Shown: one piece after another, positions 11,351 to 26,900 of the stretch | Numbering within the stretch: the stretch's first letter is position 1 | Layout of the letters: every line of letters begins with the position of its first letter | From: Trichuris trichiura | Taxonomy: Eukaryota; Nematoda; Enoplea; Trichinellida; Trichuridae | DNA length: 64,000 bases | Direction of reading: 5' to 3' | Assembly: GCA_037903355.1 (NCBI GenBank) | Contig: JBAJFE010000004.1 | Coordinates: 3,782,001 to 3,846,000 of the forward strand | Translations under genes and position numbers: made by a program | Notes under the pieces: model-generated | Database searches by the model: none | Seen by the model: the letters and a program-made list of their open reading frames with translations, nothing else | Told to the model about the DNA's origin: nothing

Positions 11351-13786
11351 ATGTTCAGCGAGTGTCCGACGCAAGTGGATGCGGCTGATTTCATCAAACA
11401 ACGTGCGGGAGCTGTTGGCAATTTGCTAGCCGTCATTGACAACGAGAAGTTGCCCAAAGGGGAGGTATGTCAGGGTCCTCGAACCTTTATTCAACGGTTG
11501 CCTCGTCATATGCGCCGTCGCGCTATGAGTCATAATGTTAAACGTCTGCCCAGACGACACAGACATCGGGCCGAAGGTTTGATTGAAAAATCGACTCATC
11601 GCTCGAAACCTTTTTGCCGACGACAGCGAAGAAGACCGTCGAATCTACTAAGTTTGTACATTCGTCGACAGCGAAAGGCACGTTGGTTGGAAACGCATAT
11701 TTGGCATGCGAAAAGATTCAAAATGATCGAAGCTTGGGGCTACAAGTTGGCCGACAAATGTTTTCAACGTTGCTGGAGAGCCTCGTTCAGAGATTCGAAG
11801 CGCCATTGTACAATCGAAGACATATCCTATTTCATTTGCATTGAGCTGGCTGGAAGGCAGAAACAGCTTATCAATGGGCTGAATGAACTATGCAACTCCG
11901 AAGTGGGTCTTACGTTTGCCGCCGTTTCGGTGCTGCGCGGTCATCGCGAAGGTCGCGTCGTCTTGTACGAGCAGGGACGATATCCGTACGGTTGCATTGG
12001 CCCTTGTTCGTTCATATGGGAACCTTGCGACTGTCCGGAAGACAATATTATAAGAAAAATATGGATATGGGTTCATCCGTCCATCAAGACAAAAATTCTG
12101 TCAAGTTTGAGAAGCCTCTTCCATCTAGGCGAATACAAATCCGCCGATGCTATTATGGACATGGAAAAGGTGAATTGCTTGAGTGACTTTCGTCTGCTTG
12201 GGTCTACTCGCAACTGTATGTTAGCACCGGATGGTAACATAAGCTTAGTTCTACTAGAAGACGCTATGCTTCGATTCAGACTTTCTGGACCAAAGTCTTC
12301 ATTCATCCTTCGTCAAGTATTGGATGTGCGTGAAATGGCTATCTTGTTGGACAAAACAGCAACGGCCGATGGATTGCCGTCGGAAACGTTGTTTGCCCGA
12401 TGGATACAAGATTTTCCAGCTTCCGTCTCCCCTCTGAAGGCGCATGTCGACTTTTGGCTTCGTAGCGCGAGTCTACAACCGCCCGACTGTATTGGACAAA
12501 GACGCATTCTTTCTTTGCTCTGTTCCGATCCCCGAATAGACATTACTTACAAGAAAAAATTGCCAGCAGACATTGAATTGAAGCCGGTTTCTATGTCCAT
12601 TAATGAGCTTCCATTTTCCCCCATTTGGCAAGAGATGTATCGACTTGATTTGCTGCGACAAAAGCTTCCCGAAAAGGTGATCAACGAGGCTCGACATAGG
12701 AATGTCATTCGAGGGACTTTGGTCGAATTGGGCCAAGTTGTAAATCTTATTCCATTGCTGTTGGTCTGCCAAAGTTCATCCGAAGCTGCTAGCTGCGGAT
12801 GGGACGTCATAGCGCCAGCCGGTTGGGGTATGGCCTTTTGGACGGCCATACAGTATGCAACCGCCAGGGCGGTTGGACTTCAATTTGCCGGCACTTTTCA
12901 GCGGGAATGCGGCGTCGCTCCATTCCCGGACGACTGGGCGGACAGCGAAGCGGGAAACATTGCCGCCAAAGCGCGCGACGACGAGGCTCGCACCAAGTAC
13001 CTTTCCCGCTCGCTAAAGATGCGTCCCTCGTTTTCAAAGTTGAAAATCAAGTACCCATTCGAATTCGCTTGGTCGGAATTGATAGACTCCTGGAAAAATT
13101 TCGACCGGCGTAATTCGTCGCCGACCGACGAGCCTTACTTCGTGCTACGAAATAAGCTTGCGTTGAAACGTCTCTCCAGCATGGTAACGACGGAGGATTG
13201 GATGGCTAACTCGCTTGTCCGAGTGAGTATTGAGTCCATTGGGCGCGGCGTACCACGCAGGCACGCTCTTATATGTTTGCCCAACGATGAAGACCTTCAT
13301 CGCATTGTTGAAACCAAGTCGTCCGGTTGCATTGAGCGCAACGGATCTCTGAATGGCACATTGGAAAGCGACCTTTCCTCCGAAGACGGCGATGCGCCCG
13401 CTGAAATTGGCGTGGAAAAGCAAATCGATTTTGAGACACTCTTCCCGAATCCCGAAAACGTTTTAGCAAGGAAGAAAGCTGAAAAAAAGAAACTGCAGAA
13501 GAAGAAGAAGAAGCAGGAGAAAAAAGTTGCTTCAAGTTCGTCCGACGTTACGTCGGAGAGTGTTGTCCATTTTGGGTTGAGACCGGTGATCGGCTTCGTT
13601 CTTGACGGCGGCTATTCATTGTTGAAAGGCAAAGGGATCGCTTCGGGATTGTGCAGTTGCTTAGCGTTGAATCGGCTCTTCTCCGAGACAAAAGTACGCG
13701 CGCCCAGTGGTCACATGGTACTATTTCGCAACACAACATCAATGTATTATCGAGCCGCCGTTCTCAAAGTTCAACAAGACGACTAG
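11351..13786 (+). CDS. POP1: Ribonuclease P/MRP subunit POP1
   Basis: An uninterrupted 811-residue frame. The N-terminal POP1 domain shows RTFIQRLPRHMRRRAMSHNV from about residue 45, a basic segment typical of the family, followed by ARWLETHIWHAKRFKM. A POPLD-type domain lies around residues 450-545, with GWDVIAPAGWGMAFW at about 482 and the family-like PFPDDW after it. A Lys-rich run sits near residues 705-725, and the C-terminus (APSGHMVLFRNTTSMYYRA) resembles the conserved end of POP1. POP1 is the largest protein of nuclear RNase P and RNase MRP, needed for tRNA 5' and pre-rRNA processing. Human POP1 is longer, about 1020 residues by memory. The lack of introns over 2.4 kb is notable beside the multi-exon neighbours; retrocopy origin is possible, but the frame is intact. 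Confidence 0.92.
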   Translation: MFSECPTQVDAADFIKQRAGAVGNLLAVIDNEKLPKGEVCQGPRTFIQRLPRHMRRRAMSHNVKRLPRRHRHRAEGLIEKSTHRSKPFCRRQRRRPSNLLSLYIRRQRKARWLETHIWHAKRFKMIEAWGYKLADKCFQRCWRASFRDSKRHCTIEDISYFICIELAGRQKQLINGLNELCNSEVGLTFAAVSVLRGHREGRVVLYEQGRYPYGCIGPCSFIWEPCDCPEDNIIRKIWIWVHPSIKTKILSSLRSLFHLGEYKSADAIMDMEKVNCLSDFRLLGSTRNCMLAPDGNISLVLLEDAMLRFRLSGPKSSFILRQVLDVREMAILLDKTATADGLPSETLFARWIQDFPASVSPLKAHVDFWLRSASLQPPDCIGQRRILSLLCSDPRIDITYKKKLPADIELKPVSMSINELPFSPIWQEMYRLDLLRQKLPEKVINEARHRNVIRGTLVELGQVVNLIPLLLVCQSSSEAASCGWDVIAPAGWGMAFWTAIQYATARAVGLQFAGTFQRECGVAPFPDDWADSEAGNIAAKARDDEARTKYLSRSLKMRPSFSKLKIKYPFEFAWSELIDSWKNFDRRNSSPTDEPYFVLRNKLALKRLSSMVTTEDWMANSLVRVSIESIGRGVPRRHALICLPNDEDLHRIVETKSSGCIERNGSLNGTLESDLSSEDGDAPAEIGVEKQIDFETLFPNPENVLARKKAEKKKLQKKKKKQEKKVASSSSDVTSESVVHFGLRPVIGFVLDGGYSLLKGKGIASGLCSCLALNRLFSETKVRAPSGHMVLFRNTTSMYYRAAVLKVQQDD

Positions 13787-14437
13787 TCGTCAATGGACAT
13801 AGTCAAGCGAATCGTACGTCAGTAAGAAAAATAGTTAATTTTTAAAATTGTTACATTTTAATAAGTCTCTTTTTGCTATCGCCTTACCCGGCGGTCGTTG
13901 TCTTACCTATACGTAGATAAAGTCAGTTGGCTGTTAGATAAGTGATCCCTATGTTTCCATAACGTTTTTTGAATTTTTAAAACTACAAAAGCGCTGAAAA
14001 TGATAAGTAGGGGTGATTTCCCCTTTGAAGAACTATACAGAAAAAGAGACGCTGTGACCAACTGACTATTTTGTCCTTTAGTTTTATTTTAAACTTGACA
14101 TAAAGTATTAGTCAATTTTTTTTTAAAAGATAATGTTGGTCTCACATACGCGTTTACTTTTTGACGCCTATTTCGTACAGCGAATCATTGAACACCACGT
14201 AACTCCATTGAGGGAGAGAGAGAACAGCTAAAACGGTGACTCATACGTCACGCAGGGAGAACAGACGGGGAAGTGTGAAGCCGACAACGTTCTGTGCACA
14301 AATAAACGGCGTAAACAATTTTGAGGCGAAGTTGATCTTCGCTTTGACAACAAATTATAAGAATTAAAGCCTACAGTTTTTTTTTCTTCTTTCTTACGAG
14401 TAGACATTGGAGCGTTTAGGGCGAAACGTAGGTTACG
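13787..14437. other. Intergenic between convergent POP1 and HEXD genes
   Basis: This is the shared 3' flank of two convergent genes. I see no coding potential, only AT-rich sequence. Confidence 0.6.
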
Positions 14438-17881
<3,444 letters not shown>

Positions 17882-20800
17882 AGCTAAAAATGCGTCTGTT
17901 TACAAAAGGGTAAAATGAGGATGGACTTTCGAATGTTACTCTGATATCCAATTATCAAGAAGATCACTGTCACCACAGTGATGAATGCAAAGGCGGGTTT
18001 ACCTCGCCATCGATACACTTTCATGACAGTAAAATACCTTGGGACATTGGAACCAATGACCGATCGACCGGTAGCTACCTAAAGCATTGGATCATTCATT
18101 CACCAATGATCACCTAACAATCGACTCGTTACGTTGTCAAACATTGTTCAAGTACGTTGGAAAAAAAAAGATATATGCAAATGCGACGAAAGCACAGCTT
18201 GCATACAAGACGTTGAACAACCTATAGAAAAGGCAGTCTGCCAATCAAGTGCTGGCAAGCGAAAATGTGCGTCGCAGCGTGGATACCCTATTAAAACTAC
18301 GTCAAGCAGCCACCTTGGCAAATTAGCAGAAATGAGTGGTGCACCAACGGGACATCGAAACGTGAGCAAACATTTTCAGCGTGGAAGCAACATGTAAAAA
18401 ATGACGTAAGTAAAGCCGCAGTATTTCTGCCATTGTTATTATAATGTTACTATGTATTATTATTGTTCGTGATGAATTATTCTTATTATAACAAGCGCTC
18501 AAATACAGTAGCTATAAAGGTAGGCAGCTAAAAAAACGCTAAGAGAAGCGAATGAGTACAAAGACAAACAGGTGGTAGCATTTGCATTCACCGTTTGAGT
18601 ACTGCTCACATCTGCTGTACAGTAAGAAAGTTCAGTGCCAGATACGTTCTCGCTTCAACAACGTTGACACCAAGCAACATTGACCATCAAGTCCGCAAGG
18701 GGATCAAAAAAGAAGAAGAGAAGCAGTGTACGCGCGAGAGGTGAGAGTGAACCTACTTTTTCTCTACTTATAACCGTACCACCCAAAGGCGGTTACATTT
18801 AAAATAACAGTGTTTTTGCTGTTTTCAAATCAAACAAAGCTTTAAGTGCCTAAAAAGAATAAAAATTACTTGGTCGCTATCCTGTAGTACGTAGTCTTGT
18901 CTAAGATGACTGTACTTGTATTGAACGAACGCAGACTTTCTTCCCGACATCACTCAACAGGCCAAACTGCTTAACATAAACATTTACAAAATGACTATTT
19001 TCAGGTACTATAAATAAAGCAGCGCTGCTTCTAAACCTACAGTAAAAAGTGTGCAGGTACTAATGCACACTACTTCACCGTGCGGACAGGATTCGAGGAC
19101 ATTTTGAAGCACGCTTGCGCCCTTTAAATTTTCAGCTATTTCACAAGAAGTAGGGCATTTTTAATGGCTACGCTAACTAACCACATGAATTATGCTATAT
19201 GAAAGCTAAGATAAGAGCAATTCTTAGCAGGCTGGCAGGACGTGCCGACTTGTAGCGCTACGCATAACATAAGCACGTCTTTTCATGTCTAGCAACGAGA
19301 ACTAAAGCTAATCACTCTGAAAGTTAAGTCCTCATTGTCCTATGCTCATAGATTGTCCTTGCAAAGCTGAAAACCTCCTTCCAGGGCAAGTCTCAGCTAT
19401 TATTATTGAAATCAGTCTTATTCGAGGGGCGCGGTTACTTAAAACCATAGCTATTTCCTCCAGACGAGTTCTGGAACTTTTCACTTTGATCCCTTTAAAA
19501 TTCAGCGCTTGCCTGCTGCTGTTGTAAAGGACACACCAATCCTGGCTAAGCCGCTTGAGACAAAAGATAGTATGCAAATTAAGACATTACTTATGCAAAG
19601 TTAAGCCGCTTCAAGAATTTATGCTAACAAGCTTAATTTCCCGCGTCGTTTTCTCCCGCGAGCCGCAACTTTTCCTATCAAGTTCGTCTATAAAGTAGTC
19701 GGATAAAAAATGGCTAAACGAAAGCGTTTTTACCTCACTTACATTTGTCGTGATGAAAAGAAAAGAAAAGCGGGCGCTTACCGTGGGGGAGAAAGCTAGA
19801 CGCGAAGTCACGCGGCAGCTTTCGCAAAGGAAGCCGCCGTGTACACTTTGCTGATTTGGAGCTGCGCGAAAGAAAACCGTTCCAGCTCGCGTGCTAATAA
19901 AATGAAGTATCAAAGGAAAGCTTCAACAATGAGCAAATAGGATTTCCAAGCTGTTGCAAGTAGCTATCGACTATTGCGTGCAAGTATTCTTACGCCATAA
20001 ACAACAATATGGCAGTTACAGCAATAGTCCAATATGCCACCCGTACGGACAATGCATATTTTATGCGTCGTGAAAAATTAGGCACCCCATAATTTACATC
20101 GTAACAATGAGAATAAAACACAAACGACAAGTAAATGTTGGCCCTCTTTTAATAAGCGTTCGCTCCGATAAATGCTAAATCATTTTGTCCTATTAATACC
20201 GCATCCAAAAGCTAACTGAGCTAAAAAAATGTTGTCGCTAACCTACAGGATGTATTTTCCATTGTTCCACCGTACAGCAAACCAGTTTCGCCATGGAAAA
20301 AGTTGCACGCCCGATTAACGTTCAATTCTCCGTTAAACGGCGGCAACAGGCACCGTTTTGCTTTAGCTATGCTGGGCAGCCGCGGGAAAAAATTACGAGA
20401 AGACCGTCTTGGAAAAAACCAAGTTCGAAGTTGCATTGCAGAAAATAATAAGCTACTCAAAGCTTTTCGACTTCGAGCCGCCGTCGGCAACAATAATGGA
20501 ATTCCAGCTCGTTGGCGGGAAATGTATTACGTCAGAAAGAATTTCTAGGCTAGTTCACTCAGCTTTTTGAAAAGCCAATCGTATCTCTTACTTTACTCGT
20601 TTAACCAATTGAGTTTGCCGGCAAAAGGATGGAAAGACCGCATGTCATCAAGTCGGCTAAGCTTAGAATGACCTAAGCCTAAACAAGAAACGGTCCCGCG
20701 CCGCTTGAACTCATCGTAGTCAAACTTGGAACTGGTTATCGTTTGTGTGGCAGTGTTACTAATAAAAAAGATGCCATCATTGACCGGAATTCGGTTGCGA

Positions 20801-22263
20801 CCGCTTCCGGCCTCAAGCGAATACATAACTTATCGTAAGCTCATTAAAAGGGAAAGCGTTGAGCTTAGCAGTAAGATAGAGAGAGAAGCTTTGGATGTTC
20901 GATCTAACAGTAGAAATTGTTATTACCTTGAAAATCCATCCTTTGCGATGTTTGTGAGCGGAAAAATAGGCAGCACAGAAGAAGGGAACATTACGCCAGT
21001 TTGCATACGCTATTTCAGCTTCAATAGTGGATTTTTACAATCTGTGGGACGTCGGAAAGGATCAATGCTCAATTTCAACAACGAACGTTCCAACTGGTGC
21101 TTCGAACAGGTTCGTTGTTTACTCACTGTTCAATGGCTATTCATTTGTTCAAAAATCAATGCAAACAACGAACCGCCATACAAAAGAAAGCAACTGTTGC
21201 TTCTAAATGCGCTGCCGTCCATAAAAGATAAAATTAACCTCTTTCTCTTATGAGCGGCCGCATTATTTCGGCAAAAGGCAATTGGGCATTCCGCTTAGGC
21301 TATAAGAAAGCGTCTATTAGTAAACTTTCCGTGTTATCCATTAGGTAAACAAAAAATCGATTCTTCTATAGTAGTTTGCTCAAGGTTCAACAACAGCGAC
21401 GAGAGCAGCATGAAGAAAAGCTCACTTAAGCGTTCACTCGAATGCATTCCGTTAAGTCAATGGGTAACTGGTTGAAAAATAACTATAGAAAAGCGGAGCA
21501 ATAGGCAACTGCTTCGCTACTTGTCTTATCGAGCTAACAACAAAAGCAACGCGTGATTTACCAAATCTTTGCCTAAAATGGCTAAGCGTGTGGTAACTAT
21601 TGCAAAGAATGGAATGCGTAGCTAAAAAGTGGAAAAATACCATTGGACTGTCGCCGCCAACACTTGCGCTATATAAGCACTGACATTGCGTGGTCAGTCG
21701 ATCGGGGGAAGCGACGATGTTTTGGAAATGTCAAATGGGATTGACGGATTCGGCGGCAACGCGCTACGCAAAAAGGAGAAAAAAAGAAGAAAGTTGCAAA
21801 AAGCCCATTGCTTACGACCGCGCGAGACGTCCTTGCACAAATCGCACGGCTACTTAAATTGCAATGATTGCAAACCGCTTATGGATGACGAAAAATGGAA
21901 ATAAACGAACCAATGGGCTATTAAAAGAGGGAAAAAGTTTAAAGCATTCCAACTGCCCTCGCTCGGAGCGCAACTTAACTATTCGACCTTCAAGCGTCGA
22001 TAGGCGCAGTCGGTTTTTTGCCAACGAATCGACCTTGCTCGTTCATCGTCCATCCTTACATGGTCACACAAAGTCTAACATTGCGGTCCCTTTCCTCATC
22101 TTTTCTCAAGCGTTATCTAAATTTGACGACTTACCAGCTGATCCATTAGTTGTTAGGATTTCCTCGATTTCACTTATATTTACAAGATATCTCAGAAGAT
22201 AACAACAACAATAATAATCATCATAATAAATATAATAAAAAATAATAATACTATTGAAAATCT
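17882..22263. other. Intergenic, no gene supported
   Basis: No recognised gene lies here. The longest open frame is 20726-21253 (+, 175 codons). It has no motif I know, and its composition resembles the flanks, so I do not call it. Short frames at 18134-18397 and 21686-21904 are likewise unsupported. Confidence 0.5.
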
Positions 22264-22431
22264 AGCTTCTTAGTACGAGACTGTAGAGTTTCATGATTAA
22301 TCTGTTTCTTTTTAAGGAGTATGTCCTGTTAAGGATACAGTAAGCTTTTAATCTCTGAAGCTTTAAAGATTACAAGCCTATTGTACCCTTAATGAGACAC
22401 GTTCCGTAAAAAGAAACAGAATAAGCATGAA
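22264..22431. mobile_element. Degenerate foldback element of the tail-bearing family
   Basis: It begins with the family tail (CTTCTTAGTACGAGACTG), then arms starting CTGTTTCTTTTTA and ending TAAAAAGAAACAG. The hammerhead-like core is not intact. The right side runs into an (AAT)n tract at 22432. Confidence 0.6.
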
Positions 22432-22460
22432 AAATAATAATAATAATAATAATAATAATA

Positions 22461-22504
<44 letters not shown>
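22432..22504. repeat. (AAT)n(ATT)n palindromic microsatellite
   Basis: AAT units change to ATT units near 22461. The tract separates two foldback elements. Confidence 0.95.
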
Positions 22505-22505
<1 letters not shown>

Positions 22506-22920
22506 TTTTTTTTCTTTTTTCTTCGTACGGGGTTTTGTTTTGTTTCACACATCCAGCATTCACGGTAATGACCCCGTTCTTTAAAAAGCTTTATTAAAAA
22601 CCAGAGCTTTCGGGCATAACCGATATTATTCGTTTGTCGCCACACAGGGCGGTCGGCAGTAACGCTTGCGCTCCTGCTCAGCTGACTAGGGCTGGAGAAA
22701 AACGTCAACGCGGTCCTCGGTTGGACCCGACCGATGTTACCTCTGCCCAGGTTGGCTAGGCGGGAGTACTTGCTGATTAGCTGACCAACCTGGTGGCGAA
22801 CTCGGTTTTATTTTTTATTTTTATAACCACTGATGACGGGCATCGGTTATGCCCGAAAGCTCTGGTTTTTAATAAAGCTTTTTAAAGAACGGGGTCATTA
22901 CCGTGAATGTTGGATGTGTG
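22505..22920. mobile_element. Foldback element with one hammerhead-like core
   Basis: Terminal inverted repeats of about 78 bases (22546-22623 and 22843-22920) enclose some 220 bases of unique sequence. The right arm carries CTGATGA, a GGGCAT/ATGCCC hairpin and GAAAGC at 22830-22858; in the left arm the CTGATGA half is lost. A tail-like CTTCGTACGGGG lies left of the arms, and (ATT)n tracts flank both sides. Confidence 0.7.
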
Positions 22921-22942
22921 TATTATTATTATTATTATTATT
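22921..22942. repeat. (ATT)n microsatellite
   Basis: About seven ATT units abut the right end of the foldback element. Confidence 0.85.
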
Positions 22943-23585
22943 GTACGATAAAGCGATTTTCAGGGAAGATTGAGTTCTTCGTCAGTGTTAATATAATAGC
23001 GAAGAACAACAGAATAGAATCAGTCCTCGCCATTGTATCAACATTAATGAGGAGGAAAATGCTCCCTGTTAAGGCTGTTTCCTTCTTAAAATTCCAAGAA
23101 ACCATATTTTTAAAAACAGCAACAGCAGGAATAGAAATAATATTAACATGTTTCAATCGTTTGAGCGAATATAAGGGCAGAACGTTACCGGGGCGGCGCT
23201 GTCTGAGCAACGCTGTGTGGATTGGCTGTAAGATAAATGGCTTTGTTAATCTGGAAAGTTTACAGGATAACAGAACGCATTATAGGGTTTACGAAGCATG
23301 AGCGCCACCTGGTGGACAGTGGACATTATTAGGTTTAGCTTTGTCATGCTCACTCATTCCTCTCTTTTTTTGCCTTCCTTTTCCTTAAAAAAACAACGTT
23401 TATTTACATATTATTTTCCGTTTGCTTTCTCTTTTCATGACGATATTTTCCTATTTACATTTGTTTCATATCTTTTCTCTCTCTCAACTTATAATAATAA
23501 TAATAGTAATAATAATAATAATAGTTTCTTTTTTTCTGATTTAAGTATTCATATTTTGTAGCTCGATCTGTTTCCTAGATGCGAC
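22943..23585. other. Intergenic, with a CTCF-consensus-like site
   Basis: No gene is supported. The minus strand at 23302-23315 reads CCACCAGGTGGCGC, which fits the animal CTCF core consensus as I recall it. An imperfect (AAT)n tract lies at about 23490-23522. Confidence 0.4.
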
Positions 23586-23760
23586 TTCTTGGTACGGGAC
23601 CGCATAGTTTCATGTTGACTTTCTTTTACGGAAAGCCTGTCCCGTTGAAAAATTTTTATTTTCCGGAGCTTTCGGGTCGAACGAGACCCGTCTTCAGCGG
23701 TGTTAATATAAAGCAATGAAGTAATGAAATCTTCGCGGTGATAAAATCGGCTTTTTCCCA
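23586..23760 (-). mobile_element. Half-copy of a foldback element with a hammerhead-like core
   Basis: Tail (CTTCTTGGTACGGGACCG) plus a single arm nearly identical to the left arm of the 15.3 kb element. The minus-strand core at 23670-23697 reads CTGAAGA, GGGTC/GACCC hairpin, GAAAGC. The second arm is missing. Confidence 0.7.
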
Positions 23761-23845
23761 ATATATATACAAACAGAAGAAGAGAAGACGAAGAAGAGAA
23801 AAAATATAAATATGTATAAAGAATATAATAAATAAAAAATATAAA

Positions 23846-23964
23846 TATTTTAATATTCTTGAAAACTGGGTGCTTTGTAACAGGCTGTATTCTCATGGTT
23901 GTAAGGTCTTTTACGGCCGTAAAAGGGGAAAGCCGTAAAAGACCTTACAACCATATTTTAATAT
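23846..23964. mobile_element. Minimal foldback element with 11-bp flanking direct repeats
   Basis: The element (23857-23953) starts CTTGAAAACTGGG, like the family B copies at 41.6 and 42.3 kb. It ends in a hairpin with arms at 23895-23916 and 23933-23954 (ATGGTTGTAAGG and its complement). It is bounded by TATTTTAATAT at 23846-23856 and 23954-23964, a plausible target-site duplication, although the surroundings are AT-rich. Confidence 0.6.
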
Positions 23965-26900
23965 AAATTAAATATATTAAATATACATATTTTAATATAA
24001 ATTAATATAAATTTAAACATAGAAATATTTTAATTGCTATTTGCTTCCAATCCCTAAAATTTTATTTTAATTCCTCATCTAAAACAGTTTCACTGGTGTT
24101 TTTTACGTATAAAACTGTAAAAAGGCAAAATGTTCCATTTGAAAATAGAAAAAAACGTCTTGAAGCTTTCAGGGCGCCCTCGTTCCGGAAGTTTCGAATG
24201 CGTTCTCAAATAAAACGCTTTACTTTTCCCATTACGTTCCTGTATAAGCCCATTATTTATTGGTTCGCCGTCTGGTAAACCATAGGAAATTTGAAAACAT
24301 AAAATAGTTAAATTTGCATACGCCATACCTACAGCAGAGCTGTCCGTAGCTTTTGGAATTGTTGACGGCCTGTCAAGCGACTGGTCGAAAAGAAATAAGC
24401 AACAGCTTATGCTGCAGCACCCACGTTACAAGTCAATCAGCTTTTACTATAGTTTTTTTAAAAACAAAACTTTTCATAACATATAACTCATTTATAGATC
24501 GTTGAACAAGTAGGAAACGCATCGAAGCTTTCGTGTCCTTTCTCGACTCGTTCACGGCGAGAAAACCGGCAAGATGTCAATTCGGCATAGCTCACCAATT
24601 TCTCCATTGAAAACGGGCCCGGAAAGAGCCCTAAAGCCGCGGTGCATTTTACATTTGCTCAGTCGTCTATTCAATAAATACATTTCACATCATTATGTTC
24701 CAAGATATCTTTTTCTGATAATGCTGAATTCTTCAAAGTCCCTACAACTATTGGAGTAATTGATTAGTTATATAAAACCTCTGCTTTTGCCCACTCTTGA
24801 ATCAAAAAATTCCGTGCTTAAAGAATCAAAAGTTTCAACCGCGTTCTTCTCTAATTCACATATGACAAGAGAAGTCCAGTTTCAGAATATTATTATTATT
24901 ATCCTCCCAAATACGCCATTTGCTTGTATGTCGGTAGGAACGTGAGTACGTGGACGAACATTTACTAATAAATGATTGCGTGTCGACTTAAGAATATCAC
25001 CTCATTCATATTCTACGTAGATAAACTCTTACGTTCACAGAGCAGCAAGATTGACTTTTCTGAGAGGAGCTGCCATTTAAGGAAAGATTAATTAACATGA
25101 AAATTGGATATATAAAAGATCGAATAAACACTGAGTTCTTTCGCCAATAAAACTACCAAACAATGCTATTTGGTGATAAAGCTGAAATAAGAGTTATTTT
25201 GAGAAAGTTCTATTTCGTCTGATCGTCATTTCTAAGAACTCTCTTCAATAGCTTCTTAATAGGCGCATTATTTTCGTTTATGCGTTTTTTATTATGCTTC
25301 TATGGCTGGCAAAGTCAAGCACAAAACGGAATAGGTACACACATTCGCCGAGGAAGCTCTTGAAGAACGCTCAGGGCAACAACAAACATTTTATGTCTTA
25401 AATTCTACAAACACGTTTTCATGACAAACGGTACTTCTTCATTGCGTCGCCAAGCATTTCATGAATAAATAAACGATACGCGTAATACGTCAGCCATTTC
25501 ATTGCCATATTAACTGCTAACTATTAACTTGAACGTAAATGATGCAACGCTGATTTAAAGCAATAAATTTGAATAATTAGATGAAAAAAAGGATTGGTCG
25601 AAATTTGTTAATTAACCGTATTACCGTTGGGTTTCATACAACATGTAGACTTGTCAATGCAACATCTGCTCAACGAGTAAACTTACGAAGTAAGATAACG
25701 TCACGTATTAATAAAGCATTGCGCTTTCTACTGAAATGAACGAGCGGACATAGAAATATATGAAATCAATTTTAATTAATGGGTCTAATGTTTGCGCGCG
25801 CTTGGAAGAACACTTAAATGCTGTGGAATAAATTGAAAAAGCGAATCGAACCGTTGCGTAGACGATGGAAAGCCTTAAAGGCAGTCTCAAAGGACAAATA
25901 AGACAAGCAAAAGTTGGTCACTTTTTTTGCATACAACTTGGCAATGGAAGAATATTCAAGCTTACGCCCTAATTAACTCGAAATTCACGTCAATGCGTTG
26001 GTGCCCTACTAAGGCATTATCTCAACAAACAAACTTGCCAAAAAGTGTTAAACTGACGACGATAAAACAGGAATGCCTCTTTCTACTCAAAAAAATTAAA
26101 AAAGATAAGCAAAAGAAGCAACATTTCAATAGAAATAAATGTCAACAACGTTTGTCCAAGCTTGCAAAAACCAACAAAGCAAATATAACCATTTTTGGGG
26201 GATTTTGGTAGAAAAGACGCTTTGTTGGCCCCGTTTGAAAATATGGGACAGCGCTTAACACGATTTGAACTTAAACGTTGACTATGAATGCTTTTTGACA
26301 TGCTGACTACAGGTCTGAACATGCAATATGCCAATGGTCGATCGTTTGTAGAGGCTTCAAGAGCGCGAGAAAGTGGTAGTACCTTTGTCGCCTACGAATG
26401 GAGATAATAAAGAAAACTGACGAACTTCTTTTTCAAAAACGAGAGCAATGGCAAGGCATCAACTAGTTTGCCCATCGCTGCAGCGAAACTAAAGTGAAGA
26501 GAAAGCAAAAGTTGAAACGCATTTCCTTACATTGCAAAGCGAAACGCCAAGGTAGCCTTTGTTGAGTATTATCAAACGTAACCGGAACCAAATTCCCTTA
26601 GCTAATGCACTGTAAAATGTCTGCAAATCAATTCGCTCGCGTTCATGTTATTTTAAACGTGGGAATGGAAGTCTTCAGTGGGAACGAAACAATATAAGGC
26701 CAAAAGATGCGCACAATTAACAACTGACAAAAAGTACATGAAGAAAGTTGAATAAGCTCTGCCGCCTTACCAAATGGGGCTAAAGGAATGCGGGCATGTA
26801 CATTCCTGTAAACGCAACTTGAACAAAGCAAAAAAATTCAGCCGAAAAAGTCTAATCGTTGTAGAGTTTTTCTGGCAGGCTATTTTCGTTAAGCGGGAAG

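Noticed and set aside
20726..21253. 175-codon open frame on the plus strand
   Set aside because: No motif, no splice context and no recognised similarity; composition is like the neighbouring non-coding DNA. It could be an old transposon fragment but I cannot support that.
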